From Gemmatimonadota bacterium (GTDB lineage Bacteria; Latescibacterota; UBA2968): DNA of 64,000 nt. Below, piece by piece: positions 16,428 to 25,765 of the stretch. How positions within the stretch are numbered: position 1 is the stretch's first letter; every line of letters starts with the position of its first letter. The notes under the pieces were generated by a model. The model was not told where the DNA came from. It made no database searches and was given only the letters and a program-made list of their open reading frames with translations. The translations under genes and the position numbers were made by a program. The stretch is taken from positions 257,018 through 321,017 of the forward strand of contig PBWH01000006.1 in NCBI GenBank assembly GCA_002727195.1, in the 5' to 3' direction.

Positions 16428-16954
16428 TGGCGGGCGAAGTCCCGGGGATAGGGCGCCGGCTGTCAGGTTTAGTGATCGACTTCATCATGCTGGAACTGGC
16501 GATGTGGCCGCTCGGTCTCGCCATCCGCGAATTGACGCCCTCCGCTGCCGTGCTCCGGTTGCTCCAGTTCGTGATCGCGGTCTTCTACTCGTCCGTGTTC
16601 CTGGCTGAACGCGGGCAGACGCCCGGCAAGATCATGGCATCGCTCCGCGTGCTGAGCACCGATGGCGGACCCTTGAATCAGCGGCAAGCCGTGGTGCGGT
16701 CCGTGATCAAGTGGGCGTGCGTGTTCGGACCGCTGGTTTTGATGGCACTCGCGATCGGGCCGCTGCCGACGAACGTGCAACAGATCGGGACGGAGGTACC
16801 GCTTATCGAGCCCGAGATGGATCCGCTGATGGGGGTCTACGGGTTCGTGATCGCGGGACTGTGGCTAGCGCTGCTGGTGATTACGCGGAGACACCGTGAC
16901 CATCAGGCGCCGCACGACCGGGTCGCGGGAGCGATGGTGATCAAGGTGCAATGA
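16427..16954 (+). CDS. RDD-family membrane protein
   Basis: A 175-residue inner-membrane protein. It begins with the RDD-type motif 'GIGRRLSGLVIDFIMLEL' (Arg then Asp at the first membrane helix). The conserved 'GQTPGKIMASLRVLS' loop and 'RQAVVRSVIKW' follow, then two more hydrophobic helices (about residues 95-115 and 135-155). RDD proteins are transport-related or accessory membrane proteins of poorly known role. The start ATG overlaps the stop of the upstream hydrolase, and a weak terminator follows at 16994-17016. A frame start at 16406 is possible but would lie inside the upstream gene. Confidence 0.85.
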   Translation: MAGEVPGIGRRLSGLVIDFIMLELAMWPLGLAIRELTPSAAVLRLLQFVIAVFYSSVFLAERGQTPGKIMASLRVLSTDGGPLNQRQAVVRSVIKWACVFGPLVLMALAIGPLPTNVQQIGTEVPLIEPEMDPLMGVYGFVIAGLWLALLVITRRHRDHQAPHDRVAGAMVIKVQ

Positions 16955-16993
16955 ACAGAAGAAGCGAGTGGTCAGGAAAAGGCCAGGATGAAG

Positions 16994-17016
16994 CCAGGGA
17001 AGTTCCTGGGTTTTTT
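16994..17016 (+). terminator. Weak intrinsic terminator
   Basis: A 5-bp stem (CCAGG/CCTGG) with a 6-base loop is followed by six T at 17011-17016, forty bases past the RDD gene stop. The surrounding CCAGG-rich sequence repeats with a period of about 11 bases, so some of the pairing may be incidental. Confidence 0.5.
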
Positions 17017-17050
17017 CTTCCTGGGTTCCTGAATCCTGCTTGACGCGTCG

Positions 17051-19384
17051 TTACGGAATCACGCTAAACACCGTGCTGCGCGAGGTCTCCTGTCCCGTGT
17101 CCAAGTCGGTGACACGCATCCTTAGCTCGTATCGGCCGACTTTCGCTTCTGCGAGGTCGAGTTCGAAGTAGTCCGCTTCCATTTCCTCCTCGCCTGTCTG
17201 CTCGAACTCGAACCCGATCTTCTCACCCTCCTTCCGCCTCAGCTTCGCAAGAAACGGAATCTTGATCTTGCCCTCCGACGTCCTGGTCTCGACCTCGTAG
17301 GCGATCTTGTAGCGGGTCTGGCCGAACTCGTTGCGCATCAGGTTGTAGATCTCGTAATAGACGAACAGCGGTTCACCCTGGTGGAAGGACCGGGTCGGTG
17401 CCGGTTGGATATCCCAGCCGTTTCGGACGAACTTGGACGGCCGTTCGGGGTTCGTTTCCTGAATGTTCTGGGCGATTTGCAGGTCGCTCAGGGCGAGGTC
17501 TGGGCTGCTGAAGTCCGCCAGTTCGAGCCCCTGTCCGTAGACCTGTACTCGGTTGGTGTTGCGGCGGGTCGCCTGGACTCGGAGCTCGTATTCACCTGGT
17601 CGTACCGGCAGGTTGACGCGCTCGACAGCCAGCAGGCCCTGATCCCGGCTCATCGAGTTGATCCCGATCCCCAGATTTTCGACGAATCGGATGACTTCAC
17701 GGGATCCCATCAGCAATACGACGCGCCTCTCGACAACCACCGTCGTGTCGGGGTCTTCGGGAAGGGCCACGTTGTCGATTGGCAGGGCGATGTTGACTTG
17801 GAGGTCCGTCTGCCCGTTCTCGCCACGGTAGGCGAGCGCTTCGAAGTAGAAGTGGAGCGGGTCGAGCTGTGTTAGGTCGTATCGTTCCGGTTGCTCCGAT
17901 GCGACGCGGGCCACGAGGGAGGCTGGTGAGAATTCGGTGATCCGGCTGAGGAAAGAGAGCGCCGATCCCTGGGTGAGTTCGAGACGGGTCATGTCGTCTT
18001 CGCTGAGTGTCGGGATCGGCGCGAAATCGTAGTTGTTGCTCAGGAACTCGTCCGTAAACGAGATCTCGAGCCCGCCACCTACATCCGTGTAGACCCACGA
18101 TTCCCAGGGGACCGTGGACCAGTCGGAGCTCGCGGTGATGGGCTTGAAGCCCTGCAGGCCGAGCAGCTCCCCGTCGTCGACAGACGGGTTCGACAACACG
18201 AGGCCGGCGTCAGACTGGTGACGGATCGGGAAGACGGGGCCGACGAAGGAGTGGTCCACGGATTCACTCCCATACAGCCGCGCAGCCATCATGTCCTGCA
18301 CCTGCTGTACTGCGGGCGGGGTGATCGCGTTCAGGCTCTTGGATGTGGAGATCCAATCCGGTTCGCCGTATCGGATGTAGACTTCTCCTCTACGATCCCA
18401 CGGGTAGCGTTTGACGCCGTAAACTTCCCGGGCGTGCCAGACTCTTCGGTAGTGTTCGGCCCGCCGCATCGAGCCGCCCGAGGTTTTGAACGGATCGCGT
18501 CGCATCCAGAACTGCTCGAGGAAGGCGTCGCGCGCCGTTGGCGGAACGGTGCGATACGCCTGGACCTCCCGCTTGAGCCCGACGAACGTGATGTCTTCGT
18601 AGAGCTCGGTTTCTTCCTCTTCGAGTGTGGCGGTGTAGTCCTGGAACGCCTGCATGGCGCCCTCGTGTTCACCCTTGTGGATGAGCGACACGGCGAGGAG
18701 GGGGAGCGACCGGGCATCCTTGAGTCGCGACGTAACCTGGAAGAGATCCTCCCATTGCCCCTGAGCGTGGAGGTGGCGTGCGAAGGCATACGCGGTTTCT
18801 TCGTCCTTCGGATTGAGGTCGAGATAGCGTTTGAAGTAAATCAGCGAAGCCTTCGTGTTGCCGCCTTCGACATACGTCTCTGCCAGGATTCGATACGGCG
18901 CAGCGAGTCTGGGATCAAGTTTGATCGCCCGGTCGGCTGCACGACGAGCATCACGCCGCTTGTCGCTTCTATGGTAGGCCAAGGCCAACTGTGCGAGTGC
19001 GTCAGCGTAGGTCGAGTCGACCGTTAGGGCAGCCTCGAAGTGTGGGATCGATTCCTTTGGCTTGTCTTCCAGTTCCAGCAGGACTCGCCCCAGTCCGAAG
19101 TGTGCGCCAGCCAACGTGGAGTCGAGGCCAGTGGCGCGCTCAAGCGCCATTCTGGCGCCATCCCCGTTCTCCAATCTGAGGTAGAGCGCACCCAGCAGCG
19201 CGTGGGCCGTGGCGTTGTCCGGATTGGCCTCCGCCAGCCTGGCGATCTGCTCCGCCGCCTGCTCATAAGCACCAGGACCTCGTCCGGCTGCTGCGGTGAA
19301 GATGGAGTCGGCTACTGTGGCAGCGTCCTGCGCTGATGTGGCCGTAGTCGCTACGAGCCAGCACGTCAGTATTCGGATGAGCAA
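17051..19384 (-). CDS. TPR- and GWxTD-domain exported protein
   Basis: A 777-residue protein with a cleavable signal ('LIRILTCWLVATTATSAQ', residues 2-19). At least five TPR units follow (about 35-210, e.g. 'AHALLGALYLRLENGDGAR' and 'YADALAQLALAYHRSDKRR'). A GWxTD-type region comes next (about 285-345), with 'FWMRRDP' and the 'YPWDRRGEVYIRYGEPDW' block typical of the domain. The C-terminal 300 residues are beta-rich. GWxTD proteins occur in Acidobacteria, Gemmatimonadota and FCB-type bacteria; their role is unknown, probably periplasmic or surface assembly. The start is TTG at 19384 with AGGAG eight bases upstream. It is a single-gene unit convergent with the RDD gene. Confidence 0.85.
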   Translation of the reverse strand: MLIRILTCWLVATTATSAQDAATVADSIFTAAAGRGPGAYEQAAEQIARLAEANPDNATAHALLGALYLRLENGDGARMALERATGLDSTLAGAHFGLGRVLLELEDKPKESIPHFEAALTVDSTYADALAQLALAYHRSDKRRDARRAADRAIKLDPRLAAPYRILAETYVEGGNTKASLIYFKRYLDLNPKDEETAYAFARHLHAQGQWEDLFQVTSRLKDARSLPLLAVSLIHKGEHEGAMQAFQDYTATLEEEETELYEDITFVGLKREVQAYRTVPPTARDAFLEQFWMRRDPFKTSGGSMRRAEHYRRVWHAREVYGVKRYPWDRRGEVYIRYGEPDWISTSKSLNAITPPAVQQVQDMMAARLYGSESVDHSFVGPVFPIRHQSDAGLVLSNPSVDDGELLGLQGFKPITASSDWSTVPWESWVYTDVGGGLEISFTDEFLSNNYDFAPIPTLSEDDMTRLELTQGSALSFLSRITEFSPASLVARVASEQPERYDLTQLDPLHFYFEALAYRGENGQTDLQVNIALPIDNVALPEDPDTTVVVERRVVLLMGSREVIRFVENLGIGINSMSRDQGLLAVERVNLPVRPGEYELRVQATRRNTNRVQVYGQGLELADFSSPDLALSDLQIAQNIQETNPERPSKFVRNGWDIQPAPTRSFHQGEPLFVYYEIYNLMRNEFGQTRYKIAYEVETRTSEGKIKIPFLAKLRRKEGEKIGFEFEQTGEEEMEADYFELDLAEAKVGRYELRMRVTDLDTGQETSRSTVFSVIP

Positions 19385-19562
19385 ATTGGTCTCCTGTGGT
19401 GTCTACCCGGGTATCCTAACCGTGACGGTCAAGCATAACCGCCAGTTCCCGTTTTCTCACGTAATGGGGTCCAGTCTGGACAACTAAACTGTTATGGAGA
19501 CCGGTGGCAACCGAATCGGGCGACTCATGCCGCTAAACCCCTGTGTTTCAAGGTGTTTTTGC

Positions 19563-19591
19563 TTGACTTGCCTAAATCGAAAACTTAATTT
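19563..19591 (+). promoter_or_regulatory. Candidate sigma70 promoter of the PTS IIA gene
   Basis: TTGACT (19563-19568), 17 bases, then TAATTT (19586-19591), about 70 bases before the GTG start. It lies in an AT-richer patch of an otherwise GC-rich gap between divergent genes. Confidence 0.5.
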
Positions 19592-19608
19592 CAGCCGAAG
19601 TCCAGTAA

Positions 19609-19621
19609 GTTTACTGTAAAC
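19609..19621. promoter_or_regulatory. Perfect palindrome, possible operator
   Basis: GTTTAC-T-GTAAAC is a perfect 13-base palindrome. It begins 18 bases past the -10 box of the candidate promoter and 39 bases before the gene start, a position where a repressor could act. No known binding consensus was assigned. Confidence 0.3.
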
Positions 19622-19659
19622 AGCGATTTCCGTCGGTTTTTGGTGGCTGGAGGCGTAAC

Positions 19660-20121
19660 GTGACGCTGATGGAAATTCTGGCCGGAAAGTCCGTCATCGT
19701 GGGCTTGAAAGGTCAGGATAAACGATCCATCCTGGAGGAGTTGGTTGACGTTCTCGAAGTGGGAGACAAGATCACCGACCGGGAGAAAGTGCTCGACGCT
19801 GTCTTGCAGCGTGAAGAGATCATGAGCACCGGGGTTGGCTACGGTATCGCTATACCGCACGGAAAGTCTGAATACGTCAAGGAGTTGGGCGGCGTTCTCG
19901 GGATCAAGGGAGAGGGTGTCGAGTTCGATTCACTCGACGGCCAGCCGACGTTCATCTTCTTTCTCCTCGTGTCTCCGATGGATGTGTCCGGACCACACAT
20001 CAAGGCACTCGCCAGGATCTCGCGGCTTCTGAAGGGGGAGGAATTCCGGCAGCAACTGATCGCGTGTCCCGACAATGAGACGGCGATCCGGATCCTTGAG
20101 GAGGAAGAGAGTAAACACTAG
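19660..20121 (+). CDS. ptsN: PTS EIIA (nitrogen/fructose type) domain protein
   Basis: A 153-residue single-domain IIA protein with the phosphorylated histidine in 'YGIAIPHGKSEYV' (about residue 67) and the family blocks 'REEIMSTGVG', 'FFLLVSP' and 'HIKALARISRLLK'. Such proteins are phosphorylated by HPr and usually regulate, rather than transport, when no IIB/IIC genes are near, as here. The start is GTG 19660, six bases after GGAGG; an in-frame ATG four codons later is less well placed. It is monocistronic, with a promoter at 19563-19591 and a strong terminator at 20154-20180. It resembles PtsN but also the IIA-like regulators of FCB bacteria, so the symbol is tentative. Confidence 0.85.
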   Translation: MTLMEILAGKSVIVGLKGQDKRSILEELVDVLEVGDKITDREKVLDAVLQREEIMSTGVGYGIAIPHGKSEYVKELGGVLGIKGEGVEFDSLDGQPTFIFFLLVSPMDVSGPHIKALARISRLLKGEEFRQQLIACPDNETAIRILEEEESKH

Positions 20122-20153
20122 CCCTGTTTGCCCGGTCGTAATGTGTGTCGAGT

Positions 20154-20180
20154 CTGCTCAGTCGTTGAGCAGGCTTTTTT
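20154..20180 (+). terminator. Intrinsic terminator after the PTS IIA gene
   Basis: A 7-bp perfect stem (CTGCTCA 20154-20160 with TGAGCAG 20166-20172) is followed by GC and six T. It begins 32 bases after the stop codon. Confidence 0.85.
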
Positions 20181-20284
20181 CTTGTTTGCACGTCTGCTAG
20201 GGGAACCGATTTTCGTTCACCGCGTCGGATGGTCGCGTGTGGTCACGAAATCATTCCTGTTCGATTCATCCCGGAGGCCCTGGG

Positions 20285-22357
20285 TTGTTCGGCATCAGCT
20301 TCGCAAATCCAGCCGTCCTGCACGGACTGTGGGCGGCGACACTCCCGACCCTGATCCACCTCCTCAACCGGAGGCGAACGGTGACGGTGTCGTTCAGCAA
20401 CGTGGCCCTGCTCCAGACGCTCCAGCAGGATCGGATGCGCCGTGTCCGAATCAAGCAATGGGTGTTGCTTGCCGTCCGGACGTTGCTGATCGCCCTGCTG
20501 GTGATGGCGTTTGCCCGGCCGACGATCCGTGACGCGTCGTTCGAGCGAGGACACGGTGAGACCGCGGCGGTCGTGCTCGTGGACCGCTCGCTGAGCATGC
20601 GGCAGACGACGGAGGCTCGGTCGCTGATGGATCACGCGAAGGACCGTGCAATTTCCGCGCTCGAGCAACTCGACGGGCGGGACGAGGTGGTGCTCGTTGC
20701 TTTCGACACCCAGATTGATGGCTTTGTCGCATCGCCGGTCGACCGACTCCGCCTGTCTGTTCCCGGGCTTGAAGCGACGTATCTGTCGACCGATCCCGTG
20801 CCGGCTCTGGACGGCGCACGACGGTGGTTGCGGGAGAGCAAGGCATTGAACCGGGAGCTGTATGTGGTTTCCGATTTCGCGAGAAGCGGCTGGAAGGAGG
20901 TGGAGGCCTACGACGGGTTCGATGGGTCTACCGTCTTTCTCCTTAAGGTGCCTGATGCGGCGACGACGAACGTGGCGGTCCGCTCGATTCGGCCTTCTGG
21001 CGCATTGCTCTCTGTGGGCGAGCCGACCCAGCTCGTGGCGGAGGTGGAGAATCTGGGGGCGGAGCGCGTGACGAGTCTTCCTGTCCAGGTGTTTGTGGAG
21101 GACCAGCGGATCGGTCAGCGTGTCATTCAACTGGATCCGGGCGAGCGCAGACGGGTCACCTTTCGGTATACCCCCGATCGGGGCGGCGCAAGGGCAATAC
21201 GGGTCGAGATACCTGACGACGATTTTGCCGAGGACAATGCGCGATCGACGGTAATCCATATTCCGGTAGCGATTCGGGTGGTGGTGGTCGGCGATGACCA
21301 GGACCGATACTACGTGGAGGAAGGATTGGCCTCCGGGAGTGGCGTACAGGTCACCTCGATCCAGGCCTCCGAGCTGGGCGGTCTGAACGAAGCCGAGGTG
21401 GATGTGCTCGTGCTGTGCAGCTTACGGACTCTCGGGCGTGGCACACTCAACGCCATACGGCGAGTGGTGAGCCGAGGGGCCGGGCTCTTGCTGCTGATGG
21501 GAGACGGTCTCGATGTCCGCCTGTATAATGAGCGGGTTCTACCGGCGCTCTGTCCGGCCCAGGTCACAGGGATCGAGGGGAGCCGTGGGCGAACACGTTT
21601 CACGTCCCTGGATGCCGACCACGATGGCCATCCCGTCCTGGACGATCTGCTGGGAGCGGATCTGACCGGACCGCGATTCTACCTGAACTACGCGGTGTCG
21701 GCGATGTCGCCTTCCCGGGTCGTGGCGGTCTACAAGAACGGGATGCCGGCGCTTCTCGAGCATCGGCTGGAACGGGGCCGCGCTTTGCTCCTGACGTCCC
21801 ATACCGATCTTGAATGGTCGGACCAGGCTGTCACGGGATTCTTTGCGCCGTTCGTGCACCGTGCGGTCCGTTACCTGGCGACAGGCGGGTATGGACGCGA
21901 CGATGTTACCGTGGGTCAGCGTGTGACGCGACCAGTTCAAGGCGGGAGAGATCGTGATGCCGTGGTGCAGTCCCCCATCGGGCCGTCGGAGACCGTGTGG
22001 GCTCAACAGTTGGGCGATCGGCTTCACTGGGTGATCGAGCGGGCACATATGCCGGGCATCTGGCAGATCTACTCGGGCGAGCGGGTAAGCGACCGATTCG
22101 CGGCCCAGATCGACCCAAGGGAGAGCGACTCCGATCCAATAGACGACGAGATACTGAAGGGGCTTTTCCCGGGGAGCGACGTCGTGTTTGTGGAGGCAGA
22201 CGCCGATCTCTCCGCTGTGGTCGCGGGGTATCGTCACGGTGCGGAGTTGTGGCGATACGTCCTGGCCGCCGCGCTGATCTTTCTCGCTATCGAGTTGTCC
22301 CTGATGTCGGGAGAAACACGCGAACGAGATCCGGGGAGTGGGCGGAATGCATCGTAA
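20285..22357 (+). CDS. BatA/VWA-domain membrane protein
   Basis: A 690-residue inner-membrane protein. The N-terminus ('LHGLWAATLPTLIHLLNRR', then a second helix 'VLLAVRTLLIALLVMAFA' near residue 65) is the double-helix BatA domain. A von Willebrand A domain with MIDAS 'DRSLSM' follows (about residue 99), then an Ig-like beta region, a glutamine amidotransferase-like Rossmann region (about 340-560) and a last membrane helix ('VLAAALIFLAIEL'). Such proteins occur in Bat/MoxR operons of Bacteroidetes and relatives, although no MoxR ATPase is adjacent here. TTG 20285 after GGAGG is preferred over the upstream in-frame GTG 20237. It lies between a terminator and the topA promoter, so it is probably transcribed alone. 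Confidence 0.85.
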   Translation: MFGISFANPAVLHGLWAATLPTLIHLLNRRRTVTVSFSNVALLQTLQQDRMRRVRIKQWVLLAVRTLLIALLVMAFARPTIRDASFERGHGETAAVVLVDRSLSMRQTTEARSLMDHAKDRAISALEQLDGRDEVVLVAFDTQIDGFVASPVDRLRLSVPGLEATYLSTDPVPALDGARRWLRESKALNRELYVVSDFARSGWKEVEAYDGFDGSTVFLLKVPDAATTNVAVRSIRPSGALLSVGEPTQLVAEVENLGAERVTSLPVQVFVEDQRIGQRVIQLDPGERRRVTFRYTPDRGGARAIRVEIPDDDFAEDNARSTVIHIPVAIRVVVVGDDQDRYYVEEGLASGSGVQVTSIQASELGGLNEAEVDVLVLCSLRTLGRGTLNAIRRVVSRGAGLLLLMGDGLDVRLYNERVLPALCPAQVTGIEGSRGRTRFTSLDADHDGHPVLDDLLGADLTGPRFYLNYAVSAMSPSRVVAVYKNGMPALLEHRLERGRALLLTSHTDLEWSDQAVTGFFAPFVHRAVRYLATGGYGRDDVTVGQRVTRPVQGGRDRDAVVQSPIGPSETVWAQQLGDRLHWVIERAHMPGIWQIYSGERVSDRFAAQIDPRESDSDPIDDEILKGLFPGSDVVFVEADADLSAVVAGYRHGAELWRYVLAAALIFLAIELSLMSGETRERDPGSGRNAS

Positions 22358-22401
22358 AAGATTTTTTTACAGGTACATGTGGACCTCTTTTTCGGCTAAC
22401 C

Positions 22402-22430
22402 TTGACTTGACCTGTCGCCACTCCTATTTT
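22402..22430 (+). promoter_or_regulatory. Candidate sigma70 promoter of topA
   Basis: TTGACT (22402-22407), 17 bases, then TATTTT (22425-22430), about 155 bases before the topA ATG. The 5' leader between them is long and AT-richer than average; no riboswitch fold was recognised in it. Confidence 0.45.
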
Positions 22431-22587
22431 TGCATCGCCTACCTGTAGGTACCCCTTTTCTTCATGCAGCATTGACGAATTCCCCATCTTTGGCACGTTG
22501 GAGGTTACAGACCTCCCGTAAACAAGCGCATTTTGATGATGCCCCGACTACGTCTCTGACCGTCGGTGGGGCGAATAAGGAAACTCG

Positions 22588-24876
22588 ATGGCAAAGAATC
22601 TGATCATTGTCGAGTCACCGGCAAAGGCCCGGACGATCGGAAATTTCGTGGGCAAAGACTTCAAAGTCGTCGCCTCCATGGGTCACATCCGTGACCTTCC
22701 CTCGAAGGAGCTAGGTTTCGATCCAGAGGGGGACTACGAGCCGAACTACGAGGTTCCGAGCGATAAGAAGAAAGTGATCCGTGAACTAAAGAAGGAGATC
22801 GGGAAGGACACGACGGTCTACCTCGCGACAGACGAAGACCGCGAGGGCGAGTCGATCTCCTGGCATCTGATCTCGGCGCTCAAGCTGAAGAATCAGACGA
22901 TTCACCGGATCGTGTTCCACGAGATCACGAAGCGCGCGATCGAAGAGGCGCTGTCCAACCCACGCGAGGTGGATCAATCGCTGGTGGACGCGCAGCAGGC
23001 GCGTCGCATCCTGGATCGTGCCGTCGGCTACAAGCTATCGCCGTTGCTGTGGCGGAAGATAAAGGGGGGACTGTCTGCCGGGCGCGTCCAGAGCGTGGCG
23101 GTTCGGATCCTGGTCGATCGTGAGCGCGAGATCCGAGCTTTCAACCCGGAAGAGTTCTGGAAGATCAAGGCGGACTTCAGCGATCCCCGGTTCCAGGCGG
23201 ACCTGACCCGAATCGACGGCAAGAACCAGAAAGTGCCCGATGAGGCGGCGGCGAAGGCGATCGACGAGAGTGCGAAGGCGTCGACATTCGACGTCAGGGA
23301 AGTGGTGGAGCGCGAAGGCGTTCGGAAGCCGGTCGCACCGTTTATCACGTCGACCCTCCAGCAGGAGGCGTCTCGCAAGCTCTCCTTCTCGGTCGCGCAG
23401 ACCATGCGTATCGCCCAGCAGCTCTACGAAGGGAACTTCGAAATCCCGGGGTACGAAGGCGGGCTGATCACGTATATGCGTACCGACTCGGTCAACCTGT
23501 CGGACGAGGCGCTGACACAAACCAACCAGGTGATCAAGCAGGAATACGGCGACGAGTATGCGGTCAAGTCGCCGCGCAAATTCAAGACGAGGACAAAGGG
23601 CGCGCAGGAAGCGCACGAGGCGATCCGCCCGGCCAACCTCTCGATGAAGCCCAGCGACGTGAAGGATCACCTGCCCCCACAGCAGTTCAAGTTGTATGAC
23701 CTGGTGTGGAAAAGGACGCTCGCTACACAGATGGAAGAAGCGAAGATCCTCCACACGACTCTGAAGATCGAGGCAGGGAAGGATCGTGAGTTGCTGTTCG
23801 AGACCAAGGGGCAGCGGATCCTGTTCGCGGGTTTCCTGAAAGCCTACACGGAAGGGTCGGACGATCCCGATGCCGCCCTGGACGATCAGGATGTGATCCT
23901 GCCGAAGGTCGAGGTCGGCCAGCAGCTGCCGTTGGAGACGCTCCACCTGGATCAGAACTTCACGAAGCCGCCGCCCCGGTATACGGAGGCATCGCTGGTT
24001 AAGAAGCTGGAGTCCGAGGGGATCGGGCGTCCGTCGACGTATGCGCCGACGATCTCGACGATCCAGGATCGCGGATATGTCGAGCGGACCAACGATCGCA
24101 AGCTGAAGCCGACGGCGACGGGTGAGGTAGTGAACGACTTTCTCGTGAAGCACTTCCCCGACATCGTGGACCTCGGGTTCACGACGAAGATCGAGGACGA
24201 CTTCGACGAGATCGCTGAAGGGGCGCTGAGTTGGAAGGAAATGATGCGTTCCTTCTACCCGCCGTTTGTCGGCGTGGTGAAGGACAAGGAAGAGAACGTT
24301 GACCCGAGCGAGGCCCGGATGGTGGCGGATCTCGGTAAGGATCCGAAGACCGGTCGGCCGATTAGTGTCCGACTGGGCAAGTTCGGACCCATGATTCAGA
24401 TCGGGACGCGGGAGGACGAGGAAAAGCCGCTGTTCGCGTCGATTCCCGCCGACAAGAATATCTACGAAGTCTCCCTCGACGAGGCGTTGGGATACTTCAT
24501 GTATCCGCGCACTTTGACCGAGGAAGGGGCCGAGGACGAGATCCAGATCAACCACGGCCGCTACGGCTACTACGTGCGCATCGGTCGTGAGTTCTATTCG
24601 CTCAACGGTGCCGACCCCGCGACGATCACGCTCGACGAAGCCAAGGCCATCATCAAGGATGGCCGCGAGAACAAGACGAAGAATGTGATCAAGGAGTTCG
24701 GGGAGATCCAGATCCTGAACGGCCGGTATGGGCCCTACATCAAGAAGGGCAAGGACAACTACCGGATCCCCAAGGGAACGGATCCTGCGACGCTTGATCA
24801 AGCTGCCTGCGAGCAGATTATGGAAGAGAACGGCCCGACGCGCCGTCGTGGTCGTCGAGGGGCTTCCGCTTCCTGA
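22588..24876 (+). CDS. topA: DNA topoisomerase I (type IA)
   Basis: This enzyme relaxes negatively supercoiled DNA by single-strand passage. The Toprim domain begins 'LIIVESPAKARTIGNF' with the acidic 'DEDREGESISWH' (about residues 87-98); the active-site tyrosine is in 'GLITYMRTDSVNLS' (about 296). The C-terminus has no Cys4 zinc fingers. Instead it has repeats of the type 'RLGKFGPMIQIG', 'HGRYGYYVRIG' and 'NGRYGPYIKKG' (from about residue 590), the form seen in many non-proteobacterial TopA. At 762 residues it is full length. ATG 22588 follows AAGGA. It heads a same-strand run with xerC 10 bases downstream. Confidence 0.97.
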   Translation: MAKNLIIVESPAKARTIGNFVGKDFKVVASMGHIRDLPSKELGFDPEGDYEPNYEVPSDKKKVIRELKKEIGKDTTVYLATDEDREGESISWHLISALKLKNQTIHRIVFHEITKRAIEEALSNPREVDQSLVDAQQARRILDRAVGYKLSPLLWRKIKGGLSAGRVQSVAVRILVDREREIRAFNPEEFWKIKADFSDPRFQADLTRIDGKNQKVPDEAAAKAIDESAKASTFDVREVVEREGVRKPVAPFITSTLQQEASRKLSFSVAQTMRIAQQLYEGNFEIPGYEGGLITYMRTDSVNLSDEALTQTNQVIKQEYGDEYAVKSPRKFKTRTKGAQEAHEAIRPANLSMKPSDVKDHLPPQQFKLYDLVWKRTLATQMEEAKILHTTLKIEAGKDRELLFETKGQRILFAGFLKAYTEGSDDPDAALDDQDVILPKVEVGQQLPLETLHLDQNFTKPPPRYTEASLVKKLESEGIGRPSTYAPTISTIQDRGYVERTNDRKLKPTATGEVVNDFLVKHFPDIVDLGFTTKIEDDFDEIAEGALSWKEMMRSFYPPFVGVVKDKEENVDPSEARMVADLGKDPKTGRPISVRLGKFGPMIQIGTREDEEKPLFASIPADKNIYEVSLDEALGYFMYPRTLTEEGAEDEIQINHGRYGYYVRIGREFYSLNGADPATITLDEAKAIIKDGRENKTKNVIKEFGEIQILNGRYGPYIKKGKDNYRIPKGTDPATLDQAACEQIMEENGPTRRRGRRGASAS

Positions 24877-24886
24877 CGAGGTCTGG

Positions 24887-25765
24887 GTGAACGCCGAGAT
24901 TGCCGACTTTATCGACCACCTGTCGAAGGAACGGCGTCTGTCCGAGCATACGTGCCTGGCGTATCGCACCGATCTGGAGCAGTTCGAGACGTTCTGTCAG
25001 GAGCGTGACCGGGACCTGTTCGAGGTGGACAAGGCTGACGTGCGGGCTTTCCTCGGTAGTCTGCATACTCAGGGGTTCAGCCGGACGTCGATCGCTCGAA
25101 AGCTGTCCTCCCTGCGCACCTTTCTGTCCTGCCTGTGTGTCGACGGGCGCCTGCCCAAGAATGCTGCACTCCAGGTTTCGCCACCAAAACCGGAAAAGCG
25201 TCTGCCCGAGCATCTCGATGTCGATGAGGTGCGTCGAACGATGGAAGCGCCTGACGAGAAGTCCTTCGTGGGCGTCCGGGATCGCGCAATCCTCGAGCTT
25301 TTCTACAGTTCAGGTCTCAGACTCCGAGAACTGGCGGGCTTGCGGCACGACCGCGTGGACGTGGCAGCGGGGACGGTTCGCGTGACGGGGAAGGGGGCCA
25401 AGGATCGGATCGTCCCTGTGGGACGGTCGGCTAAGGCCGCCCTGGATGCTTACCTGTTATGTCGCAACCGACTGCAGCTCGATCGCACGGATGGTTCTCT
25501 GTTCGTGACACGACAGGGCAAGCCCCTGAGCCCTAGTGGAGTTCAGAGCCGGGTGACGAAGTATCTCGGCGAGGCGACGGGGCGGAAGATGGGGCCGCAC
25601 GCCCTGAGGCATTCGTTCGCCACCCACCTGCTGGATGAGGGGGCCGATCTCAACGCGGTGAAGGAGATGCTGGGGCACGCGAGTCTCTCGACCACCCAGA
25701 TCTACACGCACGTGAGTGTGGAACGTCTGAAGGAAGCGTATCGAAAGGCGCATCCGCGTGCGTGA
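24887..25765 (+). CDS. xerC: Tyrosine recombinase, XerC type
   Basis: Site-specific recombinase that resolves chromosome dimers at dif. The 293-residue product has the N-terminal core-binding domain ('FIDHLSKERRLSEHTCLAY') and the catalytic domain with Arg in 'SSGLRLRELAGL' (about 145), Lys in 'GKGAKDRIVPVG', 'HALRHSFATHLL', His in 'LGHASLSTTQIYTHVS' and Tyr at about 272. The frame is open far upstream inside topA, but GTG 24887 with GAGG before it starts just after the topA stop. The topA-xerC order is common in bacteria and supports a chromosomal Xer role rather than a phage integrase. XerD remains possible, since only one Xer gene is seen. Confidence 0.9.
   Translation: MNAEIADFIDHLSKERRLSEHTCLAYRTDLEQFETFCQERDRDLFEVDKADVRAFLGSLHTQGFSRTSIARKLSSLRTFLSCLCVDGRLPKNAALQVSPPKPEKRLPEHLDVDEVRRTMEAPDEKSFVGVRDRAILELFYSSGLRLRELAGLRHDRVDVAAGTVRVTGKGAKDRIVPVGRSAKAALDAYLLCRNRLQLDRTDGSLFVTRQGKPLSPSGVQSRVTKYLGEATGRKMGPHALRHSFATHLLDEGADLNAVKEMLGHASLSTTQIYTHVSVERLKEAYRKAHPRA

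Noticed and set aside
22358-22587. Riboswitch in the topA leader
   Set aside because: The leader is long, but no conserved riboswitch core could be recognised by eye.
23035-24969. 644-residue open frame on the minus strand
   Set aside because: It is antisense to topA, which is certain; its product is Arg/Leu-rich with no recognisable domain, a result of GC-rich codon use.
24887-25765. Mobile-element integrase
   Set aside because: The recombinase follows topA directly, as chromosomal xer genes often do; there is no att-like repeat, tRNA or phage gene nearby.
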